From positions 1,302,001-1,366,000 of the forward strand of contig NZ_JASZYQ010000001.1 of the NCBI RefSeq assembly GCF_030316885.1: 64,000 bases of DNA. The letters are read 5' to 3'. The notes under the pieces are model-generated. The model saw only the letters and a program-made list of their open reading frames with translations. It ran no database searches and was not told where the DNA came from. Made by a program: the position numbers and the translations under genes. The DNA comes from Variovorax jilinensis (GTDB lineage Bacteria; Pseudomonadota; Gammaproteobacteria; Burkholderiales; Burkholderiaceae_C). Of this stretch, positions 18,795-26,103 are shown one piece after another (the first letter of the stretch is position 1; the number at the start of each line of letters is the position of its first letter).

Positions 18795-18817
18795 GGCGGC
18801 ATCTTCAAGAAGCCGCC
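18795..18817 (-). terminator. Possible weak terminator after nrdR
   Basis: GGCGGC and GCCGCC arms (6 bp) flank an 11-base loop between the nrdR stop (18834) and fimT. On the minus strand a short T-containing stretch follows. The stem is short, so read-through from glyA-nrdR into the pilin genes remains possible. Confidence 0.3.
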
Positions 18818-18833
18818 GCGCCTCGATGCCGAC

Positions 18834-19277
18834 TCAGATGTCGCGCAACAGCTGCCGGAACTCGTCCACGTCCTCGAAGCTGCGATAGACCGAGGCGAAG
18901 CGCACGTAGGCGACCTTGTCGAGCTTCTTCAGTTCGCGCATGACGAGTTCGCCGAGCTTGGTGGTCTCGATCTCGCGCAGGCCGCTGGAAAGCAGCTTCT
19001 GCTCGATGCGCAGCAGCGCGTTGTCGATCTGCTCGATGCTCACCGGGCGCTTGCGCAGCGCCAGCATCATCGAGGCGCGCACCTTGGCTGTCTCGAAGTC
19101 GGTGCGGCTGCCGTCCTTCTTGACCACCACCGGGAAGTTGACGTCGGGGCGTTCGTAGGTGGTGAAGCGCTTGTCGCAGCCGCCACACTGACGGCGGCGG
19201 CGCACGAAGTCACCGTCCTCCGAGACCCGGGTCTCGACGACCTGGGTTTCGAGATGGCCGCAGAACGGGCACTTCAT
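18834..19277 (-). CDS. nrdR: Transcriptional repressor NrdR
   Basis: ATP/dATP-sensing repressor of ribonucleotide reductase genes. The 147 residues contain the N-terminal zinc ribbon with paired cysteines (MKCPFCGH and [13 protein letters not shown]) and the ATP-cone domain ([14 protein letters not shown], then [15 protein letters not shown]). The conserved tail [23 protein letters not shown] is present. It lies 13 bp behind glyA in the same direction, a conserved glyA-nrdR pairing that ties one-carbon metabolism to DNA precursor control. Confidence 0.97.
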   Translation of the reverse strand: MKCPFCGHLETQVVETRVSEDGDFVRRRRQCGGCDKRFTTYERPDVNFPVVVKKDGSRTDFETAKVRASMMLALRKRPVSIEQIDNALLRIEQKLLSSGLREIETTKLGELVMRELKKLDKVAYVRFASVYRSFEDVDEFRQLLRDI

Positions 19278-19290
19278 GCGACGAAGCAGG

Positions 19291-20535
19291 TCACTTGTAG
19301 ACGGGGAAGCGGCTGGTCAGCGCGTGAACCTTGGCGCGCACGGCATCGATGTTCGCGGCGTCGCGCGGATTCTCGAGCACGTCGGCGATCAGGTTGGCGG
19401 TGGCGCGGGCCTCTTCGTCCTTGAAGCCGCGGGTGGTCATGGCGGGCGTGCCGATGCGCACGCCGCTCGTGACCATCGGCTTCTCGGGGTCGTTCGGGAT
19501 CGCGTTCTTGTTGATCGTCATGTGGGCGGCGCCCAGCACGGCTTCGGCTTCCTTGCCCGTGATGCCCTTGGCGCGCAGGTCGACCAGCATCACATGGCTT
19601 TCGGTGCGTCCGCTCACGATGCGCAGGCCACGCTCGGTCAGCGTCTCGGCGACGATCTGCGCGTTCCTGACCACTTGCTGCTGGTAGGACTTGAATTCCG
19701 GCGACAGCGCCTCCTTGAAGGCCACGGCCTTGGCCGCGATCACGTGCATCAGCGGGCCGCCCTGCAGACCCGGGAAGATGGCGCTGTTGATTGCCTTCTC
19801 GTGCTGCGACTTCATGAGGATGATGCCGCCGCGCGGGCCGCGCAGGCTCTTGTGGGTGGTCGAGGTGACGATGTCGGCATGCGGCACCGGGTTCGGATAG
19901 ACGCCCGCCGCCACCAGGCCCGCGTAGTGGGCGATGTCGACCATGAAGATCGCGCCGACGTCCTTCGCCACCTTGGCGAAGCGCTCGAAGTCGATGCGCA
20001 GCGAATAGGCCGAGGCGCCGGCGATGATCAGCTTCGGGGCGTGCTCGTGCGCCTTGCGCTCCATCGCGTCGTAGTCGATGGCTTCGTTGGCGTCGAACCC
20101 GTAGCTCACGACGTTGAACCACTTGCCGCTCATGTTGAGCGGCATGCCGTGGGTCAGGTGGCCGCCTTCGGCCAGGCTCATGCCCATGATGGTGTCGCCG
20201 GGCTTGAGGAAGGCCAGCATCACGGCCTCGTTGGCCGAGGCGCCGCAATGCGGCTGGACATTGGCGGCGTCGGCGCCGAACAGCTGCTTGACGCGGTCGA
20301 TCGCCAGTTGCTCGGCCACGTCGACGTGCTCGCAGCCGCCGTAGTAGCGCTTGCCCGGATAGCCCTCGGCGTACTTGTTGGTGAGCTGCGAGCCCTGGGC
20401 GGCCATGACGGCCGGCGAGGCGTAGTTCTCGCTCGCGATCAGCTCGATGTGGTGTTCCTGGCGCGCGTTCTCGGCCTGGATGGCGGCGAAGATCTCAGGA
20501 TCGGTCTGTTCGACCAGGATGTTGCGGTGGTACAT
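19291..20535 (-). CDS. glyA: Serine hydroxymethyltransferase
   Basis: Pyridoxal-phosphate enzyme that interconverts serine and glycine and loads one-carbon units onto tetrahydrofolate. The 414 residues show [47 protein letters not shown]-type QPHCGASAN, and the cofactor-lysine region [19 protein letters not shown], all invariant in GlyA. The length is standard. A 218-bp upstream region separates it from the lytic transglycosylase gene and probably holds its promoter. No known riboswitch could be recognised there. Confidence 0.98.
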   Translation of the reverse strand: MYHRNILVEQTDPEIFAAIQAENARQEHHIELIASENYASPAVMAAQGSQLTNKYAEGYPGKRYYGGCEHVDVAEQLAIDRVKQLFGADAANVQPHCGASANEAVMLAFLKPGDTIMGMSLAEGGHLTHGMPLNMSGKWFNVVSYGFDANEAIDYDAMERKAHEHAPKLIIAGASAYSLRIDFERFAKVAKDVGAIFMVDIAHYAGLVAAGVYPNPVPHADIVTSTTHKSLRGPRGGIILMKSQHEKAINSAIFPGLQGGPLMHVIAAKAVAFKEALSPEFKSYQQQVVRNAQIVAETLTERGLRIVSGRTESHVMLVDLRAKGITGKEAEAVLGAAHMTINKNAIPNDPEKPMVTSGVRIGTPAMTTRGFKDEEARATANLIADVLENPRDAANIDAVRAKVHALTSRFPVYK

Positions 20536-20753
20536 GGCAGTCCTTCATGACGATGGTCCTTGTTCTTCAATCAAACAAGGGCTGCCCAGGCGAACGGCTG
20601 AACGCCCGGCGGCAAGTCCGGGCGGCACGCTTCCCAGTGGTGTTCCACGTCAGCGCAATGCACCTGAAAAGGGTTGCGCCTATCGCCAGTCGCGTGCTGG
20701 TCGAGTGTAGCCGAGGGCGCCCGCGATCGCGGCGGCCGCCTCCAAGGCCTTGA

Positions 20754-21605
20754 TCAGGAGTCGCCGAGCAGCGCGACTTGCGGATCGGGTTCGGCGCGGG
20801 GCTTGGCAGGCGCCACGACCGGCAGCGGGGTCGCGCGCATGCCCGGCGGCGTTGCGGCGGGGGGCGGCGTGACGGTGGTCGGCGGCGTACGGCCCGCCAC
20901 GACCTGGCGCAGGCGCTCGGTCTCGGCCAGCACCTTGCCGGCATAACCGCCGTCGTCGGCGAGGTTGGCGGCGCCGACGTAGTAGCGCAGGCCGCCTTCG
21001 AGCGAGCCGGCGCGCGCGATGCATTCCTGCAGCACCTTGACGCCGACGCGCATGTTGGTGACCGGATCGAAGGCGGTCAGGGTGCCGCCCGCGCGCTCGT
21101 ACTTCTCGCCATGCACCCGTGTCATGACCTGCATCAGCCCCTGGGCGCCGACATGGCTCTGGGCGAAGGGGTTGAAGCTGGATTCGACTGCCATGATCGC
21201 GAGGATCAGCGTCGGATCGAGCTTGGTGCGCTTGCCGAGTTCGAAGGCCTCGGCCACGAGCACGCTGAGCGGCTCGGGCGCCACGCGGTATTTCTTGCTG
21301 AGCCAGAAGGCGACGGCAGCCTGCGGCTTGGGGAGCTCGTGCGGGCTGGCGGCGGTGGTGCGATCGATCGCGGTCGGCTCGAGGTCGGTCGCCTCGGGCG
21401 CGGGCTTGCGCGACTGCAGCCAGCCCATCAGCTGCTCCTCGCCGGACTGGCGCAGGTCGGGGCGGGCGACCAGCGCCAGCACCGCGAACACCAGCGCCAG
21501 GCCGAGCAGGGCGAAGCTGTTGTGGGTGATTTCGAAGAAGCCGTCGACCACGTCGGACCCGAAGGTCTTCAGCCCGCGGGCCGTGGCATCTAACGCCTGT
21601 TTCAT
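20754..21605 (-). CDS. Membrane-anchored lytic transglycosylase (SLT domain)
   Basis: A peptidoglycan-cleaving enzyme of the soluble lytic transglycosylase (Slt/MltE) fold. About 283 residues: a cytoplasmic tail, one membrane helix (HNSFALLGLALVFAVLALVA, about residues 27-47), a linker, then the SLT domain (about 95-235). The catalytic Glu is in ILAIMAVESSFNP, followed by VGAQGLMQVM and LRYYVGAANLADDGGYAGKVL. The C-terminal 55 residues are Pro/Thr/Ala-rich. The ATG at 21605 has a good AGGAAG ribosome site. An in-frame ATG at 21638 would add 11 unconvincing residues. A strong promoter lies about 190 bp upstream. Confidence 0.9.
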   Translation of the reverse strand: MKQALDATARGLKTFGSDVVDGFFEITHNSFALLGLALVFAVLALVARPDLRQSGEEQLMGWLQSRKPAPEATDLEPTAIDRTTAASPHELPKPQAAVAFWLSKKYRVAPEPLSVLVAEAFELGKRTKLDPTLILAIMAVESSFNPFAQSHVGAQGLMQVMTRVHGEKYERAGGTLTAFDPVTNMRVGVKVLQECIARAGSLEGGLRYYVGAANLADDGGYAGKVLAETERLRQVVAGRTPPTTVTPPPAATPPGMRATPLPVVAPAKPRAEPDPQVALLGDS

Positions 21606-21793
21606 CGCTCTTCCTTTCTGTGCGGCACCTGCTCGCAACGCCCGGATGGGGCGAAGAAGGAAGGAAGCGGCGCAATGGATTGGTTGCGATCAGGTCCGCG
21701 CGACAAGGGGAGAGAGCGCGGCCGCCTGATCAAGCCGGCACATGCCGGCGGCGGATTCGGTGAGCCCGGTGGGTTGGGTTCCGGGGAGGTCGC

Positions 21794-21822
21794 ATTCTAG
21801 AAGTGGCTACATACCCGGTCAA
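21794..21822 (-). promoter_or_regulatory. Sigma-70-type promoter for the lytic transglycosylase
   Basis: On the minus strand TTGACC (21822-21817) and TAGAAT (21799-21794) are separated by exactly 17 bp, each one mismatch from consensus. Transcription would begin near 21787 and leave a leader of about 180 bases before the ATG at 21605. Confidence 0.65.
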
Positions 21823-21916
21823 GAATAAGAACTGGGGGCGTTACTCTAAAACGATCGTAAGAAAATGTATGAAATAGTGCACAAATCGACCGAGACAGGT
21901 TGATTGAAAACCCGAT

Positions 21917-21945
21917 TTGCAATTGATCGCCGACAGGCCTACGCT
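21917..21945 (+). promoter_or_regulatory. Possible promoter of the leader/ncRNA before the DUF748 gene
   Basis: TTGCAA (21917-21922) and TACGCT (21940-21945) with a 17-bp spacer, in an AT-rich stretch unlike the surrounding coding DNA. The -10 match is only moderate. A start near 21952 would produce the structured leader described next. Confidence 0.35.
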
Positions 21946-21951
21946 GAGCCT

Positions 21952-22155
21952 GCCTGAGTTTTCAGGCGTCTACCGAGGTCCGAGCAACCGGCGGAGCAAT
22001 CCGAGGGTTCGGCGGCCGAGGCCCCATGGTGGCAATCTCTTGCTGCCGGCATGACTGGAACGATTCAACTTCCGGTTGCGCGAAAAGATGGCATGGGCGT
22101 TGCGCTCGCCATCGAGCCCGGAGGCACGACTTCTCGTCGGGCCTCCGGGCTTTCT
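21952..22155 (+). ncRNA. Candidate structured leader or small RNA ending in a terminator-like hairpin
   Basis: About 200 bases between the divergent transglycosylase and DUF748 genes with no supported coding frame. They contain several potential hairpins: GGTGGCA with TGCTGCC near 22026-22045, GGCG with CGCC near 22097-22110, and a long perfect stem at 22115-22151. They also contain four CCGAG repeats around 21970-22020. The layout suits either an independent small RNA or an attenuated 5' leader of the downstream gene. Boundaries are estimates from the putative promoter and the hairpin. Confidence 0.35.
22115..22155 (+). terminator. Strong hairpin, intrinsic-terminator- or attenuator-like
   Basis: AGCCCGGAGGC (22115-22125) pairs perfectly with GCCTCCGGGCT (22141-22151). 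The 15-base loop can itself form a 4-bp CGAC/GTCG stem. The hairpin is followed by the T-rich TTCTCGTT. It lies 47 bp before the ATG of the DUF748 gene. Confidence 0.5.
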
Positions 22156-22198
22156 CGTTGATGGGCACCGAAATCCGTTTGGGGCACACTTCCGGGCA

Positions 22199-25100
22199 AT
22201 GAATCCTGCCTTGCTGAAACAGAACAAGTGGGTGCGGCGCATCGCGATCGCGCTGATGATCGTGGTGGGCGTGTGGCTGCTGGCCTGGCTCGCCGTCCCG
22301 CCGATCGTCAAGGGCCAGCTGCAGAAGATCGCGAGCGATAAGCTCGGCCGCCAGGTCACGGTGGGCAAGATCGACTTCAAGCCCTGGACGCTCGAACTGG
22401 CCCTGAACGACCTGCGCATCGCCACGGCCGATGGCAGCCAGCCGCAGGTGGCGATCAAGCGCATCTATGTAGACGCGGAATTGCAATCGATCCTGCGCCT
22501 GGCGCCCGTGATCGATGCGGTCCGCATCGAGGCGCCCGCGATCCAGCTCACCAAGCTGGCCAAGGGCGGCTTCGACATCGACGACATCGTGGCCCGGCTG
22601 ACGCCGGCGCCCGAGCCGCCCGAAGCGCCCAAGAAGGGCCCGCCGCGCTTTGCTGTCTACAACATCGCGATCAGCGACGGCGCCTTCGACTTCACCGACC
22701 AGACCGTGGAGCGCAAGCACGAGGTCCGCGACTTCGCGCTCAGCGTGCCGTTCCTGAGCAACCTGGCCTCGCAACGGGAGATCAAGACCGACCCGAAGCT
22801 GGCCTTCGTGCTGAACGGCAGCAGGTTCGACTCGGCGGCAGAGACCACTCCCTTCGCCGACACCCGCAAGACCGACGCCCACATCCGCTTCGAGGGACTG
22901 GACCTGGTGCCCTACCTGGGTTACATCCCCGGCGGCCTGCCGGTGGCGCTGAAATCGGGCACGCTCGATGCCGATCTCAAGATCGATTTCGAGCAGGCCG
23001 CGGCGACCGGCCTCAAGATCACGGGCACGGTGGCGGCCCACGCCATCAAGCTGGACGATGCCCGGGCCCGCGACCTGCTGGCCTTCGACTCGCTGAAGAT
23101 CTCGCTGGCCGACGTGCGGCCGCTCGAGCGCGTGTTCCACCTGTCCGAGATTGCGCTCGCTGGGCCGAACCTGGTGGTGGCGCGCGACGAGGGCGGGCGG
23201 CTCAACCTGCTGGCGACCGACCGCGCCACCGGGGCGACCGAGAAGGTGGCGCAGGTTCCCGCACCGACGCCCGAAGGGGCGGCCAAGCCGGCCGAGCCGT
23301 TGCCGCTGCGCTTCCAGCTCGACAAGTTCGTGCTGACCGACGGCCAGATCGGCTGGCGTGACCAGACCACCCAGCCTGCCGCCGCGATCGACGTCAAGTC
23401 GCTCGCGCTCGAGGCCCAGGGCGTCGCCTGGCCGATCGAGAAGCCCGCCACGTTCAACGGCGCGATGGCGGTCGGCGGGGCGCCGCTCAAGTTCGGCGGC
23501 GAAGGCACCGACAAGAAGGCACTGATCCACACGGAGATCGAGGGGCTGCCGCTGTCGCTGGCCGCGCCCTACCTGGCCCAGAGCCTGGAGCCCACGCTCG
23601 ACGGCAAGCTCAGCGGCAAGGTCGATGTCGAATTCAACAAGCCCGATATCCGGTTCATCGCCCGCAGCGTGGTGGCCGACGGCCTGGCGCTGACCCAGGA
23701 GAAGACCGCGTTGGCGAGCGTCGGCCGCTTCGAGCTGGTCGACGCGGTGGCCGACATGACGAAGCACACGCTGTCGATCGCCTCCTTCACGGCCACCAAC
23801 CCCAAGGTGCGGATCGAGCGCGACAACGAGAAGCGCTGGATGTTCGAGCGCTGGCTGCGGGCGCCGGCCGGCGCCAGCCCGGGCAATGCCGAACCGGCCA
23901 AGGTCGCCGCGCCCAAGGAATCCCAGGCCGCGGGGACGCCGCCCGCGGGCGCCAACACCAAGCCCTGGGCGCTGTCGATCGGCACCGTCGCGGTCGACAA
24001 CGGCGTGCTCTCCTATGCCGACAACGCCAGCGCCACGCCGGTGGCCTTCGAGATCAGCGCCTTCAAACTGAATGCGCAGAAGATCGCGCCCGATACCGCC
24101 ACGGTGTCGCCGCTCAAGCTGTCGGGCCGCATCGCGGCGGGGCGCGCCGAGGCGGGACGCTTCGAATACGACGGCAACCTGGTGCTCAAGCCGATGGCCG
24201 CCGAGGGGCGGCTCACGGTGGCCGCAATTCCGGCCCATGCCTTCAAGGCTTACTACGCGGATGCCCTGAACATGGACATCCGGCGCGCCTTCGCGAGCTA
24301 CCGGGGAACGGTCAAGTTCGCGACCCTGCCCGCGGGCATCAGCGTGCGGCTGGCGGGCGACACCGCGGTCGACGACTTCCGCGCCAACAGCGTGATCCTG
24401 ACCCAGGCGCCCGGGCTGTCGGCCAATCGGCAGCTGCTGAGCTGGAAGACGCTGGGCCTGCGCGGCCTCCAGGTCAACATGGCGCCCGGCACGCCGCTCA
24501 ATGTCGACGTGCGCGAGACCACGCTGAGCGACTTCTTCGCCCGCGTGATCATCGATCCGACCGGCCGACTGAATCTGCTGTACCTGGTGAAGAAGCCAGG
24601 ACAGGTGGCGTCGGCCGACGAGCCCATGCCCGAGGTCCAGACCGAGCGCAGCCTGGGCGGCACCACCACCACGACTGCCAAGCCGCCGAGCGCTCGCAGG
24701 GGAAGGGCGGCTGCGGCTCCCGCGAGTCCGGCGCCGCCGGCCGAGCTGATGGTGGGCGGCGGCCAGTCGTCGGCTCCGGTTGCGGCCGCACCGGCTGCGC
24801 CTGCGGCGGCCGACGATCCCATGGCACCGGTCATCACCTTCGGACCGATGTCGCTGGTCAACGGTCGCATCGACTTCTCCGACCTCTTCATCAAGCCCAA
24901 CTATTCGGCCGACCTGACCGAGCTGACCGGCAAGCTCAGTGCCTTCTCGTCCAAGTCGCCCGCGCTGGCCGACCTCGAGCTGCGCGGCAAGGCCCAGCAG
25001 ACCGCCGCGCTCGAGATCACCGGCAAGCTCAATCCGCTCGCCAAGCCTCTGGAGCTCGACATCACGGCGCGCATGAAGGAGCTCGACCTGCCGCCGTTGT

Positions 25101-26011
25101 CGCCCTACGCGATCCGTTTCGCCGGCCACGGCATCGAGCGCGGCAAGCTCAGCATGGACGTCAACTACAAGATCGCGCCCGACGGCACGCTCACCGCGGC
25201 CAACAAGATCGTGCTGAACCAGCTGCAGTTCGGCGAGCAGGTCGAGGGCGCACCGGCCAGCCTGCCGGTGCGGCTCGCGGTGGCGCTGCTGTCCGACCGC
25301 AACGGCGTGATCGACATCGACCTGCCGCTGCGCGGCTCGATCAACGACCCCCAGTTCAGCGTCGGGCCGCTGATCCTGAAGGCGATCGTCAACCTGATCG
25401 TCAAGGCCGTGACGGCGCCGTTCTCGCTGCTCACCGGCGGCGGCGGCGGCGGAGGCGGCGACTCCAGCATCATAGCCTTCGCGCCGGGCAGCTCGGATCT
25501 CGGCAAGGATGCGGGCGAGAGCCTCGACAAGGTCGCGAAGGCGCTCGTCGACCGGCCGGCGCTGCAGATGACGGTGATCGGCACCGCCAGTCTCGACAAG
25601 GAGCGCGAGGCCTACCAGCGCCAGCGCGTGCGCGCCCTGGCGCAGTCCGAGAAGCGCCGCATCGCGGTGCGCGCCGGCAAGGATGCGGCCGAGGTCGGGC
25701 CGGTCACGGACGCCGAATACCCCGAGCTGCTGACCGCGGTCTACAAGCGCTCCGAGGTGACCAAGCCGCGCAACATGGTGGGGCTGGCCAAGGACCTGCC
25801 GGTGAGCGAGATGGAAGACCTGCTGATGGCCGGCATCCCGGTCGACGAGGAGGCGATGCGCCAGCTCGCCGTGGAGCGCGGTGCCGCGGTGCGCGACTAC
25901 CTGCTGGCGCAGAAGCTGCCGAGTGAACGGCTGTTCCTCGGCGCGGTGCGCACCAAGGCCGAAGGCGCCGACTGGAAACCCGGTGCCGAACTGAAACTTG
26001 CCACCCGTTGA
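22199..26011 (+). CDS. DUF748 / AsmA-like large envelope protein
   Basis: A 1270-residue protein with a short cytoplasmic N-terminus and one membrane helix (RIAIALMIVVGVWLLAWLAV, about residues 14-33), followed by a long periplasmic region of repeated beta-rich AsmA-like units (for example LGRQVTVGKIDFKPWTLELALNDLRI). Two Ala/Pro-rich linkers occur near residues 560-585 and 815-875. The C-terminal part carries the DUF748 core (PLRGSINDPQFSVGPLILKAI), a poly-Gly run and an OmpA-like segment (IIAFAPGSSDLGKDAGESLDKVAKAL). AsmA-clan proteins are thought to bridge the periplasm and handle lipids; a specific function is not known. The start at 22199 is the ATG directly before the signal anchor. Confidence 0.85.
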   Translation: MNPALLKQNKWVRRIAIALMIVVGVWLLAWLAVPPIVKGQLQKIASDKLGRQVTVGKIDFKPWTLELALNDLRIATADGSQPQVAIKRIYVDAELQSILRLAPVIDAVRIEAPAIQLTKLAKGGFDIDDIVARLTPAPEPPEAPKKGPPRFAVYNIAISDGAFDFTDQTVERKHEVRDFALSVPFLSNLASQREIKTDPKLAFVLNGSRFDSAAETTPFADTRKTDAHIRFEGLDLVPYLGYIPGGLPVALKSGTLDADLKIDFEQAAATGLKITGTVAAHAIKLDDARARDLLAFDSLKISLADVRPLERVFHLSEIALAGPNLVVARDEGGRLNLLATDRATGATEKVAQVPAPTPEGAAKPAEPLPLRFQLDKFVLTDGQIGWRDQTTQPAAAIDVKSLALEAQGVAWPIEKPATFNGAMAVGGAPLKFGGEGTDKKALIHTEIEGLPLSLAAPYLAQSLEPTLDGKLSGKVDVEFNKPDIRFIARSVVADGLALTQEKTALASVGRFELVDAVADMTKHTLSIASFTATNPKVRIERDNEKRWMFERWLRAPAGASPGNAEPAKVAAPKESQAAGTPPAGANTKPWALSIGTVAVDNGVLSYADNASATPVAFEISAFKLNAQKIAPDTATVSPLKLSGRIAAGRAEAGRFEYDGNLVLKPMAAEGRLTVAAIPAHAFKAYYADALNMDIRRAFASYRGTVKFATLPAGISVRLAGDTAVDDFRANSVILTQAPGLSANRQLLSWKTLGLRGLQVNMAPGTPLNVDVRETTLSDFFARVIIDPTGRLNLLYLVKKPGQVASADEPMPEVQTERSLGGTTTTTAKPPSARRGRAAAAPASPAPPAELMVGGGQSSAPVAAAPAAPAAADDPMAPVITFGPMSLVNGRIDFSDLFIKPNYSADLTELTGKLSAFSSKSPALADLELRGKAQQTAALEITGKLNPLAKPLELDITARMKELDLPPLSPYAIRFAGHGIERGKLSMDVNYKIAPDGTLTAANKIVLNQLQFGEQVEGAPASLPVRLAVALLSDRNGVIDIDLPLRGSINDPQFSVGPLILKAIVNLIVKAVTAPFSLLTGGGGGGGGDSSIIAFAPGSSDLGKDAGESLDKVAKALVDRPALQMTVIGTASLDKEREAYQRQRVRALAQSEKRRIAVRAGKDAAEVGPVTDAEYPELLTAVYKRSEVTKPRNMVGLAKDLPVSEMEDLLMAGIPVDEEAMRQLAVERGAAVRDYLLAQKLPSERLFLGAVRTKAEGADWKPGAELKLATR

Positions 26012-26103
26012 CCCGGGTTCCGCCAACTCGGTGAAAATGCAGCCCTGCGCCGGCCAAATGCCGGCGTCGCGCTTTTCCCCACCAGACAACGAATATTCGC
26101 TCA

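Noticed and set aside
20536..20753. Riboswitch before glyA
   Set aside because: No glycine, tetrahydrofolate or SAM-class consensus could be matched by eye; only ordinary promoter-like sequence is suggested.
21952..22155. 6S, 4.5S, tmRNA or RNase P RNA as identity of the candidate RNA
   Set aside because: No closing terminal stem with central bubble for 6S, no GGAAGCAG-type core for 4.5S, and no tmRNA or RNase P signature sequences.
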